From the NCBI RefSeq assembly GCF_954871325.1, contig NC_088776.1, forward strand, positions 48,068,569 through 48,132,568: a stretch of DNA of 64,000 nt, given 5' to 3'. The notes under the pieces are model-generated. The model searched no databases. It saw nothing but the letters and a program-made list of their open reading frames with translations, and was not told the origin of the DNA. This document shows positions 53,301 through 61,501 of this stretch, piece after piece (the first letter of the stretch is position 1; the number at the start of each line of letters is the position of its first letter). Origin of the DNA: Gordionus sp. m RMFG-2023 (taxonomy: Eukaryota; Nematomorpha; Gordioida; Chordodea; Parachordodidae). Both the position numbers and the translations under genes were made by a program.

Positions 53301-56300
53301 AACAAAATAATACTATAATATGCATATACAAAACAAAATATTACTATAATAGAATACGGCGATTTTTATTTTTAAATTTTAATATAAATGAACTAAAAGA
53401 TAAATTCTGCGTTATTCTTTTTTCATACGCCATTAATACTTTAATGTAGAGAACGAGGCCTCACAAGAAGCCGTTGATATCCCAATGATTATCGCTGCTG
53501 AGTAGCATTTATATAATTCTTTAAATGCATGATTATATTTTGTTTTATACATAATATGCAAGATATTTTCAAAATTATGATTTTCTTTAGCTTCCGAAGC
53601 TAGCAATCCTTTTGCTATCTTCATTTCATGATGCAGTGTTTCCATATTTAAGTTTAACAGGGATTTTAATGGGGCCATTTTATCTGATAAAAAATAATCA
53701 GGGTCAAGGGGGGACAATGTATTAAAAGATGAAAAAAGATTAAAATCATCTTCTGTAAATCGGTCTAAAAAACGATCCACAAAGTTATCTATAATTTCAT
53801 AATATATCCTTTTTAAAGAACTCCAATTGGAGTCTTTTTCACAATCGAATTCTAGTTTGCTATCAACTAAAAAATCTTGGAAATTTTTAGGCGTTTTACG
53901 TACCCGTGATGATTTTTGGGGAGTAAGATTAAATTTTGATAGAAGTTTTTCAGCCTTAATCATAATCAAAGCAAAAGAATTATCACTTCTTTTATTTTTT
54001 AATATATTGATAGTAGAATCAATACAATTTTTAGCATCCACTAGATTAGTACCTACTGATTGTAGATACTTATTTAGTGGATCTATTGTAATTAATATCT
54101 CATAAATTATGATGGCTAATATAATGTAATTTATATTAATACATTGAGATAAAAGACCAGAGGCTTCGACTGAATCATGAATTGAAACCTCTGAATTAAG
54201 AGTTCTATTAGAAAAGTAAAATAATACTTCACCAATAGCCTCAAAATTCTCATAAATAATGCGAGATGTTTCCAAATGACCAGGCCACCTCTGGTCTAAA
54301 AGTCTCTTAAGGGTGTGGCCTGTATATTTACAGGATACGTTAAAACGCCTGAAAAAATTATACAATGCATTTGATAAATTAAAAAAATTAGAAATAATAA
54401 CAATATTATTATACCAATTTTGAACCACAAGATGCAACTTGTGGATGTAGCAATGTATAAAAGGAACATTTTTATTAATTTTTTTTTGAAGAAGTGTTTG
54501 CACTCCTCCATTTCGGCCAGACATAACGTTTGCACCATCATATGCCTGGCTTATTATATTAGCTGAATTAATATTTAGATCATTAAGTTGCTTTAAAATG
54601 CAATCTGTAATGCTTTCAGCAGAAAGACACTCTAAATTAATGATTCCTATTATATTTTCTTGGATTTCTCCAGAAAAAATATAACGAATTATTATGCTCA
54701 GGTTTTCACAACCTGAAGCATCTTTTGTCTCATCAGCCTTAAGACAAAAAAAGGGCATCTCGCTTTTATTATATTTGTCTGAAATATGTTCAAGCACCAT
54801 ATTTGCCATAATGAATATTACTTCGTTTTGAATCTGTGGTGATGTATACTGGGCATTTTGGGGTATAAATTTCATAATTTTATTTAATTCAGGGTCTTTT
54901 TGGATGGTGTAGGAAAATATTGCTATAAATAGCCCAGAAGAATAAATTATGTTCTCATCTTTTGCAGCATCCGTAATATTTGTTGAACCAGTCCCACGGA
55001 AAGGTAGCTCTTGTATGCTAAGAAATAGCATCAAATCAAATATTGATTTAATATAATATTGATTACGATTAATTTGATCACCTCCCAACATTTTAGTTAT
55101 TTCTGTACCTTTGTTTATATTTTGATTTTTATCATACAATATTGTAATTGAATTTAAATGAGCTTTTGAGCTCTCGTGTTTTAGCAGTCCCTTCTTGGCA
55201 GCTAACGCATTTTTCCAATTTCTGAATCCCATTTGTCCAAATTCATCACTTGGATTACACAAGTATTTCCTACATGGAAAACGAAAAGCAGCGTCAGCTT
55301 CTACATTATACTCCAACCAGTCTCGGCCTCTATACCATGATTTTTGAAATGATCTTGGCCTTCCATGGATATCTTTTTTCACGTAATTGTTTAATTTGAT
55401 TTGATTTGGTTTATTCTGGCCAAAATCACCTGGGATTTGAATTGAACCATTAGAGGACTTTTTTGACACTAAAAATATTATAATTAATAAATTGTAATAA
55501 GAGAAAGGGTCATAATTAATAATGGTCATCAGGATGGGCGAAGGAAGGGCCTGCTGAAAATGAACAAACACAAAATTTATCTTGTATTTAAGATACAAGT
55601 ATTTGCTATACTGTAGTGCCCAACCCTGATGAAAATTATCAGTAAAGTTGATCAGTAAAATTATAGATATTCAGTATTAAAAACTAGAAAAAGGTCATAA
55701 ACGTTATATCTTTAAAGATTAACAAAAAAATATAATATTTTTATATTTATAAATCAATTACTAGTTGCCTCTTGACAATGAGAGACTGAGCTGCTAGATG
55801 AAGATGATTGAGTCTCTTCTTCGTCTTTATTTGTTTTAAAATCAAAATGTAATAATGAAACACCATAATCTCCTACTACTATTGATATTGTCAAAAATAT
55901 AATAGAAAAATTTGAGTTAAATTTTAAACTATTTACCATCTTCCTCCTCCTGAGTGTAGTGAGGATCATTTTCTAGATTATTAGCTTCATTCATATCTTG
56001 AAATATGAGTGAATATATTTATTTTAATAATTAAAATTATTATACAAAAATGATAATATTAATAATAAATGTCTGTCTCTTATCTTATATAAAATAAATA
56101 TATATGAAATAATAATATATAGGTAATACCCTATATCAATATCATATAAGTCATGAAATAATAATATAAATTTATACTAACTATGAGAAGAATCAGTTTC
56201 TGAAATTTCTGATGTAGTATTACTAGATGTTTGTAGAGGTGATGTTGCTTGACATTTGTTTAACTTTAACTTAAAATAAGAGTTAATAACTGATTGTTTC

Positions 56301-59300
56301 TTCATAATTTTAAAATAAACGTTGTAAAATAAAATAACTGGTTATATATTATAATATAAATGTGATACCTATAGAGAATGTTATACACAACAAAAAAAAA
56401 TGAAAAAAAAATGAATGAATGATAATTTAATATTGGGTAAAAATAAAAATAAAACAGGATAGAAAAAAATTTACAAACTAGACATGTTTGTAGAATAAAT
56501 ATTCAAAATTTATTTTAAAAATATAAAAATAATCAATTCTAAATAGACATGTTTTTCGAATATTTTTGAATAAATATTCAAAATTTATATTAAAAATATA
56601 AAAATAATCAATTCTAAAAAAAATTTTCAAATTTGGGGGGGGGGGGGGGGCCAGAAAAATTTTTGGGGGCCAAAGATCTTTTCTGGGAACCAGGTTTGGG
56701 GGCCAAAAATTTTTTTGAAGCCGGCCCCCTCCTACGTGGCTACGGCCCTGAAAAAATAATGATTTAATGTCAAAGGAGTTTGCTAGCCATTATTTAGGCG
56801 TGATAAAAAGTCATCTTTTTATACTCTATGTCCAAATTCGTTTTCAAATCGTACAAATATAAATAGCGCAATTATTTGATTTGATTCGAATTGGATACGA
56901 ATAATAGAATTATTGGATTCGATTCGTATTTTCGTTGGCCCAGTCCAAAGTTGATTTTATTTTTTACGTTTGTATAACGATAATATATTAAAATGCAACC
57001 GTCCTTTGTAAATAAACTGCTTATGACATTTGCATCTACTTAATACATTAACCCTTTACTAAAGTGGTAGTAAAAAATAAATTCCGCTTTTCCGTAGGTT
57101 GGGGGGGGGGGAGGTATATTCATTCTCCAAAAATCTTATTTAGCCTAAATTCAAATTAAATTTAAATGCTCGTCTCGTTCCAATGATGTCATTAGTTTAA
57201 TACTATGTATTTCAATGAATATACTATTAATTACAAAAAAAGTATTATGTTACAGTCAAATCCTAGAATCAGTTCAATACGCGTATTGCCCTAATCAAAT
57301 AGCGTAAATATCTTATATAATTATCTGAAATTTATAGGATAAGTATTCTACACATGCTGCAATAAATTTCCAATTTTAAAATAATGGCGCTAAATAAATT
57401 TTTTAAAGTTGAGTTATACTCATTTGTTTAAACTTTAAAGCGTTTTTTTAACATTTTTATAATATGAGAAAGAAATAAATAAATGTATTTCGGTATGTAT
57501 ATAATTCCTATCCTATAAATTTTAGATAATTTTATCATGAACTTTTGAATCATTTTTAGATGATTAATAAAAAAATATCTAAGATGTAAATCAGCCCAAT
57601 CACGCGAATCGATTGATAACGTGATTTGACTGTATTATTCATAAATTAATATCATTTTATCAAAATTAACTTATAAATGTACCATATATTTGATATCAAT
57701 GGTGTATAGAGTTTGATTTGAGGTAGTAAAAATAGCTTTATGATAGTTCCAATATATCTTTTTGAAAAAATGATTTATATATTACTTAAAATTCATATTA
57801 TTAATTATTCCTATGATAAAAAACGATTTTTTTTTCAAACTGTAATTAGTTATAAAATAAAATACTTCCCAATTATGATTTTTTCAAACCTTTTATGGTA
57901 ATTAAGTTTTTTTAGAATTATAATATTAATCAAATTACTTTAAAAAAATATATAGTTGATTTATTGATGTTAACTACCATATCTTATAATATCAGGGCGA
58001 TCGCTTGGGCAAAAGCATGCGCACCTTGTCCAGTGGCGTCGCTAGGGGGTGGCGCGCAGGGGCTCGAGCCCCCTGGAAAATTTGAATAGCCCCCTGGAGT
58101 AAAAAAATGTTTTTAATGAAATCTTAATCCCTTGAACTAAAAATAATTTTTTTGATTGCCCCCCTGAAAGATTTCTTTCACTATTAAGTAAAATATAGAT
58201 TTAATTTTATTATTTAAAAATTAATAAGACTATCTAAATATTTATTAAATGAATACTATTTTAAATATTAAATCAAATTAATACATATAAATTATATTTT
58301 CACTATGTCATCTAGCAATCAAATTTTGTGTTATAAATAGAATATCAATATCACTCACTAAATATTAATTTAGCATTAACAGTTGAAGCTTAATGGACTA
58401 TTATGATTTAAATTATTTTATAACCCTAATTAAATATATATAATCATTTATTAATTGAAAACTAAAAAATTTAATATTGTAATTAGCAGAGTTCAAAATG
58501 ACTAATCAACTATATTTATTTTTAAATTTTATTATCATACCTATTCCTAAAAATATTTTCAAGGTCCAAATAAGTTTAATAAAAAGTAAGTAAGTAGACA
58601 TATAGTTTATAATCCTCTATTATATACAGTTGTTTATAAAATATTAGATAAAATGCCACTTTTATAGACATATTTGACAGTTATAATATATTACAGCTAA
58701 TATTATAATGAATTTTAATAAATGCTTTTGATAATAAATATAGTAACATTTTGCTCTCAAGTATTTAACGCCATCTATTTAGTTATAAATAATTTTAAAA
58801 ATTAAACTATAATTATTCATCCTACAATAGATGTAATAAATTAGATATCTTTTCTTTTATTTTTTACGTTAGGAAAGCTATTTTTTTCTCTTTCAAAAAA
58901 CAGTAATGAGTTAAATTTTAATACAAGTATATTTTTGATATTTTTACAAACTACTATTATTTTAAGATATAATATACCAACTAGAGGTGGTGCGACAATA
59001 TATTAAATATTAATTGTTTCATCATCATTCTGGTCCTTATTTTATAATTCCAAAATGTTTCATTTCTAATGTGACATTCTTGCCATGTAAATAACTTAAG
59101 GCTTGTGTTTTTATTTTATCAATTTACCCAACATAAAAAATTCTGATACTAGTTTACATCGTGAGTGTCATGATGGCTATTACTGCAAATTAACCAGCAT
59201 CTATTATTTGTGTTGCTATGAAATTTAAGATTATTACTACAACGGCTGAGAGTATATGATTGCATATTTTAGATAAAAATAATAATGGTCAACTGTGTAG

Positions 59301-61501
59301 TCGTTTATATATTATATATCATTTAAAATGGATGATAATCTTTTAGAAATTTAATATCTCACAATAATTTAGACGCAATTTTTTTGTTTATCTGCAATCA
59401 AAAATATTTTATATTTAATAAATAGATTTTGTATTAAAAAATTTTATTTTTAAAAATGTCTTGTATTGTTTTAATTATTTATATACCAGTTTATTTTGTA
59501 TGCATAATATAATAAATGAGAAAATAAAAATTCAGAATAATTGTTCAGAGTTAACAAATTTAAAAAAAGTATAATATATTAATATAAAACCCGGCCGAAG
59601 GCCTGGCAAAAGCGGGCCGAAGACCCGCGAATTGGGTATCATGGGGGGGGGGCGAAACCCCCCATAATTTTTTTTAGTTGAGCCCCCTAAGATTGTAAAG
59701 GCTAGCGACGCCCCTGACCTTGTCTAAACTTAATTTTAGTGCGCTAAATTTTTCTACCTGACGAACAAAACCTTTTGAACCCGCTTAAATGAAATTATAA
59801 ATTGGCATTCTTCACGCTTAAATAATAAGCGCTAGCGATGAATAAAAAATATACCCTTTTATTTTATTTATTATGGATCCGCGTTATAGCCCTCTTCCAC
59901 CAAAAGGGTCTGTCTATTGTACAAAATAAAAGCTTTTCACATAATTTATGAGTGTGACAAATAAATTTTCGAATTTTTATTGGTAGGGGGGGGGGAGTAT
60001 CCTGGAGCCATTTATTTTTGAATTTGTGTATATATTATTTAACCTTTATATTTCAATAAAATTACTTGTATACGAATTTCGAGACATAGATCAGTTTAAA
60101 ATTATATTAATTTTAGAACATGAATCTATTAAATATTTAGCTAGCGTTATATAAATCAGAGACCTGCAGAAATACCATTTGCACAGCCCAGCTCGGATTT
60201 TATATTTTCAGGCCCATTTTGAATTTTTTTAAAGATAATTTTCAGGCCCGGTCCGGATTTTTTAAAATATATTATTTATTTTTAATTTTTATAGCTAATA
60301 ATAACGATTTAAAATATTTTATTGTAGAATATAGGGCCCGGTTCGATTATATTTAAAAAAGTTAAAATACTGCCCGGCCCGTGTACCAGGGAGGGACGGG
60401 CCTGCAGGTCTCTGATATAAATGATGAATGATAGGAAACTAAATTTAGATAGATTGTTTTTTTTGTTGTAAATGAGTAATTTATTTATAATATTATTCAT
60501 TCATTTTTTTAATGATAGAATATACAGAGGCCAAGTCCCCATATTTAAGATAGTTTGGACATTAATAAATTAATTGTACCAAAAATAAAATAAGGACGCT
60601 CAAAAAGCTATTCCTAAGGGGACATTTGCAGCTATAGTAGTTACCGCTATATCCTATCTCGCCATGATATGGACTATAGGTGCTTGTGGAATAAGAGCCG
60701 CTACTGGTAACATTAACGATATCCAAAATTCAGGCTCATCATTCAATGTTACTACGGCATATATACCTTTTTACGAGCGAGGAAGCAAGTTGAGAAGTTG
60801 CGACGCCTACACTAATTGTACCTATGGATTGTTATACAATTATCACGTAAAAAGAATTTTCGTTATTTCGAATTTTATTTTTGTTATGATAAAATATTTG
60901 TTATAAAATATTTTTATTTGAGTGAAAGGAGTTTATCAGTCTTTTTTTTAAATTATTTTACATCATTTTAATCTTAATAGATTTACACCTCCCCTTGTTG
61001 ATTTTCTTGTGATCCGAGGGCCGTAAAATTATCGGGAGAGTGGCACTGATGGAGCTTACATTTTTTAAAATGAGCATAAATTATGTTATATTTTATGCTT
61101 AAAAAAAACTCATTTTAAGTTACTCAAAACATTTTTCAAAAAATATAGGGAGACTGGCTCCCAAATGTCCCCCGTAGTTACGGTCCTGGTTATGCTACTG
61201 AGATGTTAATTAAAATAGACTCCATTCTATTGCTATATCACGGATATTAAATTTTCGCTGATAACATTTTATATGATTGTTCTTTAAATTCAACTGGGAG
61301 AAATTAAAAGTGCCATTTTTAATTCAACATTAATTGTTATAATTATAAATATTGATAATAAAAGAATATTTTTATTAATTTTTATACATTAAGTTTGTTG
61401 AATTAGCTAGCGGATCCGGTCCTATAATATCGGCCGGCATATTTTCCGCTACCCTTTCATCCGCTATGGCTTGTTTAGTAGGAGCTTCCAAAGTATTTCA
61501 A
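32001..61501 (+). CDS. SLC12A: SLC12 Na-(K)-Cl cotransporter gene, 11 exons, 3' end outside window
   Basis: Electroneutral cation-chloride cotransporter of the plasma membrane. I joined exons 32001-32375, 33560-33649, 38141-38216, 49455-49550, 49873-50012, 50159-50275, 51432-51543, 52432-52450 (tentative), 52772-52859, 60595-60846 and 61394-61501; phases agree throughout. They give about 491 residues, from the regulatory N-terminus through TM8 and the glycosylated TM7-TM8 loop; further TMs and the C-terminal domain should lie downstream of 64000. Similarity is to the NKCC/NCC branch, e.g. [37 protein letters not shown] and [20 protein letters not shown]. Residues of the sodium site (A474, S477, S478) and chloride sites (G164-V-M, G359-I-L) are kept. 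The TM3 potassium-site tyrosine is Asn (N246). The gene spans over 29 kb because of transposon-filled introns. Branch (NKCC versus NCC) is not decided by sequence alone. Confidence 0.93.
33073..33241. mobile_element. Fold-back hAT MITE, copy 2 (decayed)
   Basis: Starts TAGTGTTGCTTAAATGGCGA and ends CATTAACAACATTA. The target duplication is CACATGAC versus CACATGGC (7 of 8). It lies in SLC12 intron 1. Shorter than the 223-bp copies, with one arm eroded. Confidence 0.8.
33560..33649 (+). CDS. SLC12A: SLC12 exon 2: pre-TM1 segment
   Basis: 30 codons, phase 0 at both ends. Acceptor TTCTCAAG, donor GTAATT. It ends in KFGWIKGVM, corresponding to KFGWIKGVL just before TM1 of NKCC proteins. The exon lies 318 bp downstream of a fold-back MITE copy. 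Confidence 0.9.
35160..35275. repeat. C-rich low-complexity block
   Basis: Repeated AAAATTTTACCCCTACCC-like words with C-runs. Similar blocks occur near 38715-38830, 39900-40080 and 41530-41700. The apparent open frame over it is compositional. It lies in SLC12 intron 2. Confidence 0.6.
35591..35809. mobile_element. Fold-back hAT MITE, copy 3
   Basis: 219 bp from TAGTGTTGTTAGATGGCTCG to CCAACACTA, with a target duplication GGTAAACA versus GATAAACA (7 of 8). Located in SLC12 intron 2. Confidence 0.87.
37056..37251. mobile_element. Fold-back hAT MITE, copy 4
   Basis: Starts TAGTGTTATTAAACGGCTC and ends TTAATAACACTA. The flanks ATGGAATG and ATTGGAATG match apart from one inserted base. Located in SLC12 intron 2. 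Confidence 0.82.
38141..38216 (+). CDS. SLC12A: SLC12 exon 3: TM1
   Basis: 76 nt, acceptor TTTTTTTAAG, donor GTTTAT, ending one base into a codon. It encodes [20 protein letters not shown] plus GQAGI, TM1 with the conserved N-I pair (potassium and sodium coordination) and GVM (chloride coordination). It matches vertebrate NKCC1 [20 protein letters not shown] nearly residue by residue. Confidence 0.95.
38420..38610. mobile_element. Fold-back hAT MITE, copy 5
   Basis: Starts TAGTGTTGTTAAACGGCTAG and ends GTTTAACAATACTA, flanked by CTACCAGT and CTGCCAGT (7 of 8). It lies 203 bp downstream of SLC12 exon 3, in intron 3. Confidence 0.87.
40290..40368. mobile_element. Harbinger-like mini-MITE, copy 1
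   Basis: 79 bp with terminal inverted repeats CCCTGCATT and AATGCAGGG, flanked by TTA on both sides, the target duplication typical of PIF/Harbinger elements. The interior contains GCGAATTCGTGACGAATT. It is too short for any gene. Confidence 0.6.
42209..42310. mobile_element. Harbinger-like mini-MITE, copy 2 (right end lost)
   Basis: It begins CCCTGCATTCATAGTTAGCG, preceded by TTA, matching the copy at 40290. The interior has expanded with the palindrome-like AAATTTTGTATACTTC. The right terminal repeat is not recognisable. Confidence 0.5.
43454..43830. repeat. ~115-120 bp tandem repeat, three-plus copies
   Basis: Units start near 43454, 43568, 43687 and 43811 with ATATGACAATTGTCACTTTT followed by a GGTACATCTTCATGAAATTT segment. 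It is internal to the 43376-44535 element. The CAATTG-centred palindrome recurs in every unit. Confidence 0.75.
44220..44525. repeat. TTCGCG-type short tandem array (~15-16 bp)
   Basis: About twenty degenerate units with the core TTCGCG or TTCGCT followed by an A/T-rich spacer, such as AATGTTTCGC and ATAAATTCGC, form the right third of the 43376-44535 element; a few more units lie at its left end (43389-43437). CpG-containing units recur every 14-17 bases, in sharp contrast with the AT-rich surroundings. The reading frame over the array is repetitive and not a gene. Confidence 0.85.
46645..46867. mobile_element. Fold-back hAT MITE, copy 6
   Basis: 223 bp, TAGTGTTGTTAAACGGCTCG to its reverse complement, with a perfect 8-bp target duplication ATTTTTAT (46637-46644 and 46868-46875). 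Same length and arms as copy 1, so it is among the youngest copies. Located in SLC12 intron 3. Confidence 0.93.
47674..47788. mobile_element. Small hAT MITE (CAGAGTTGG type)
   Basis: 115 bp with inverted ends CAGAGTTGG and CCAACTCTG and a target duplication GTTATGAC versus GCTATGAC (7 of 8). Different family from the fold-back MITE. SLC12 intron 3. Confidence 0.75.
49455..49550 (+). CDS. SLC12A: SLC12 exon 4: TM2
   Basis: 96 nt, acceptor CATTATAG, donor GTTCAA, phase 1 on both sides. It encodes [20 protein letters not shown] then [11 protein letters not shown], corresponding to the TM2 end [20 protein letters not shown] of NKCC. It follows an 11.2-kb intron. A minus-strand frame over the same bases is a by-product. 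Confidence 0.93.
49873..50012 (+). CDS. SLC12A: SLC12 exon 5: TM3
   Basis: 140 nt, acceptor TTTTATAG, donor GTAATA. It encodes [20 protein letters not shown] then [20 protein letters not shown] and VVDMIN. The equivalent of NKCC1 AVAMYVVGFAETVV reads [14 protein letters not shown], so the tyrosine that coordinates potassium in NKCC1 is asparagine (codon AAT, 49971-49973). Confidence 0.95.
50159..50275 (+). CDS. SLC12A: SLC12 exon 6: TM4
   Basis: 39 codons, phase 0 on both sides, acceptor AATTAAAG, donor GTTGAA. It encodes [20 protein letters not shown] followed by MEWESK, matching the NKCC segment that ends GISVAGMEWEAK. Intron 5 is only 146 bp. Confidence 0.93.
51177..51394. mobile_element. 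Fold-back hAT MITE, copy 7 (most diverged)
   Basis: Starts TAGTGTTATTATAAAAGGCA, ends TTTTTAATAAAACTA, with the same internal order (CGAGACTTACATAATATT, TTTGCTCATAATGGC). The target duplication is no longer clear. It ends 37 bp before SLC12 exon 7. Confidence 0.75.
51432..51543 (+). CDS. SLC12A: SLC12 exon 7: TM5
   Basis: 112 nt, acceptor ACATAAAAG, donor GTATAT. It encodes [20 protein letters not shown] followed by [17 protein letters not shown], corresponding to AQIFLLVILITAIFNYFIGS and FGFFSY in NKCC1. The exon begins only 37 bp after the end of a fold-back MITE copy, so the branch-point region overlaps or abuts transposon sequence. Confidence 0.92.
51649..52334. mobile_element. Possible hAT remnant
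   Basis: The left end CAGGGCCGTGCTAAGAATTT resembles the terminal repeat of the 53138 element. A right end near 52320-52334 (CTAAGCTGGACTTTAG) is only weakly complementary, and no target duplication was seen. It sits in SLC12 intron 7. Confidence 0.35.
52432..52450 (+). CDS. SLC12A: SLC12 exon 8: tentative 19-nt microexon
   Basis: Exon 7 ends one base into a codon and exon 9 begins with the last base of a codon, so an exon with those phases is required between them. The best candidate is 19 nt with a strong pyrimidine-rich acceptor (GTTTCTTTCAG) and a GTCATT donor, encoding IIKFSIR across the junctions. NKCC proteins have a longer segment ending NFGPDFRG here, so either the loop is shortened or I have missed the true exon. 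Confidence 0.4.
52772..52859 (+). CDS. SLC12A: SLC12 exon 9: TM6
   Basis: 88 nt, acceptor CAGTTTCAG, donor GTTTAA. It encodes [20 protein letters not shown] and GANISGDLK, the diagnostic NKCC TM6 signature. P355 and T358 (potassium side) and G359-I-L (chloride) are retained. The longer open frame over this locus (52618-52953) is in another frame and is spurious. Confidence 0.95.
53433..55468 (-). CDS. hAT transposase (TTF zinc finger/ZMYM1-like), main exon
   Basis: Reading 55468 to 53433 the exon begins after acceptor ATATTTTTAG with [23 protein letters not shown]-type zinc-finger region follows ([20 protein letters not shown] to HESSKAH; the usual first Cys of the FCFPC motif is Arg). Numbered from an upstream Met at 55598, the RNaseH-like transposase core has D289 ([11 protein letters not shown]), D354 ([12 protein letters not shown]), a C-x2-H pair at 383-386 (HCYIHKLHL) and RW at 437-438 (DQRWPGH). 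The frame ends at [11 protein letters not shown]; family members continue with the rest of the dimerisation domain, so the C-terminus appears cut short by a stop. Residues before SKKSS in the open frame are intron. Whether the enzyme works is uncertain. Confidence 0.88.
55750..56305 (-). CDS. hAT transposase, upstream exons
   Basis: Exon 1 runs 56305-56182 from ATG, encoding [20 protein letters not shown] and a Ser/Thr-rich tail, the usual N-terminal MKKQxxIxSYF peptide of ZMYM1-like transposases, with donor GTTAGT. A short second exon lies near 55990-55935 ([20 protein letters not shown], donor GTAAAT). A third near 55900-55758 carries [15 protein letters not shown] and ends at a GTAATT donor, in phase with the main exon. 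Exact exon 2-3 borders are by eye. Confidence 0.6.
57253..57632. mobile_element. Tc1/mariner-like MITE
   Basis: 380 bp with ends CAGTCAAATC and GATTTGACTG flanked by TA on both sides. Inverted similarity continues inward, including CAATACGCG facing CGCGAATCG and AAATTTATAGGATA on both arms. A TA target duplication and a CAGT start fit Tc1/mariner. No transposase. SLC12 intron 9. Confidence 0.82.
58031..59716. mobile_element. Non-autonomous hAT element (1.7 kb)
   Basis: Ends CAGTGGCGTCGCTAGGGGGT and GGCTAGCGACGCCCCTG form inverted repeats, with a perfect 8-bp target duplication ACCTTGTC (58023-58030 and 59717-59724). The interior is AT-rich and lacks a transposase. Subterminal GC-rich blocks occur at both ends, including GGCCGAAGGCC palindromes and a G-run at 59642. 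Related fragments lie near 13170 and 30790-31660. SLC12 intron 9. Confidence 0.92.
60157..60414. mobile_element. Small hAT MITE with GGCCCGG motifs
   Basis: 258 bp, ends CAGAGACCTGCAG and CTGCAGGTCTCTG, perfect 8-bp target duplication ATATAAAT (60149-60156 and 60415-60422). The interior has repeated GGCCCGG/CCGGCCCG words around AT-rich spacers. It lies 180 bp upstream of SLC12 exon 10. A fragment with ATCAAAGACCTGCAGACCCG near 37586 is probably a relative. Confidence 0.92.
60595..60846 (+). CDS. SLC12A: SLC12 exon 10: TM7 and extracellular loop
   Basis: 84 codons, phase 0, acceptor AAAATAAG, donor GTAAAA. It encodes [20 protein letters not shown], the TM7 start after ISGDL, then [10 protein letters not shown] and a loop with NVT and NCT N-glycosylation sequons and cysteines in CGIR, SCDA and NCTYG, as in the cysteine-containing loop between TM7 and TM8 of NKCC. 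It follows a 7.7-kb intron filled with transposons. Confidence 0.95.
61394..61501 (+). CDS. SLC12A: SLC12 exon 11: TM8
   Basis: 36 codons, phase 0, acceptor ATACATTAAG, donor GTAAAA. It encodes [20 protein letters not shown] and [16 protein letters not shown], aligned to [20 protein letters not shown] of NKCC. A474, S477 and S478 correspond to the sodium-site residues of TM8. The next expected exon (NKCC ALCKDNIYP region) is not visible before 64000. Confidence 0.95.

Larger units (their letters stand above)
53138..56750 (-). mobile_element. Complete hAT DNA transposon (3.6 kb)
   Basis: The left end CAGGGCCGTAGCCAGGAATT and the right end CGTGGCTACGGCCCTG form terminal inverted repeats (CAGGGCCGTAGCCA, with mismatches further in). 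A perfect 8-bp target duplication AAAAAATA flanks it (53130-53137 and 56751-56758). Subterminal G-runs occur at both ends. It encodes a transposase on the minus strand in at least four exons. It is inserted in SLC12 intron 9, antisense to that gene. Perfect target duplications and a long open frame argue for recent activity. Confidence 0.93.
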
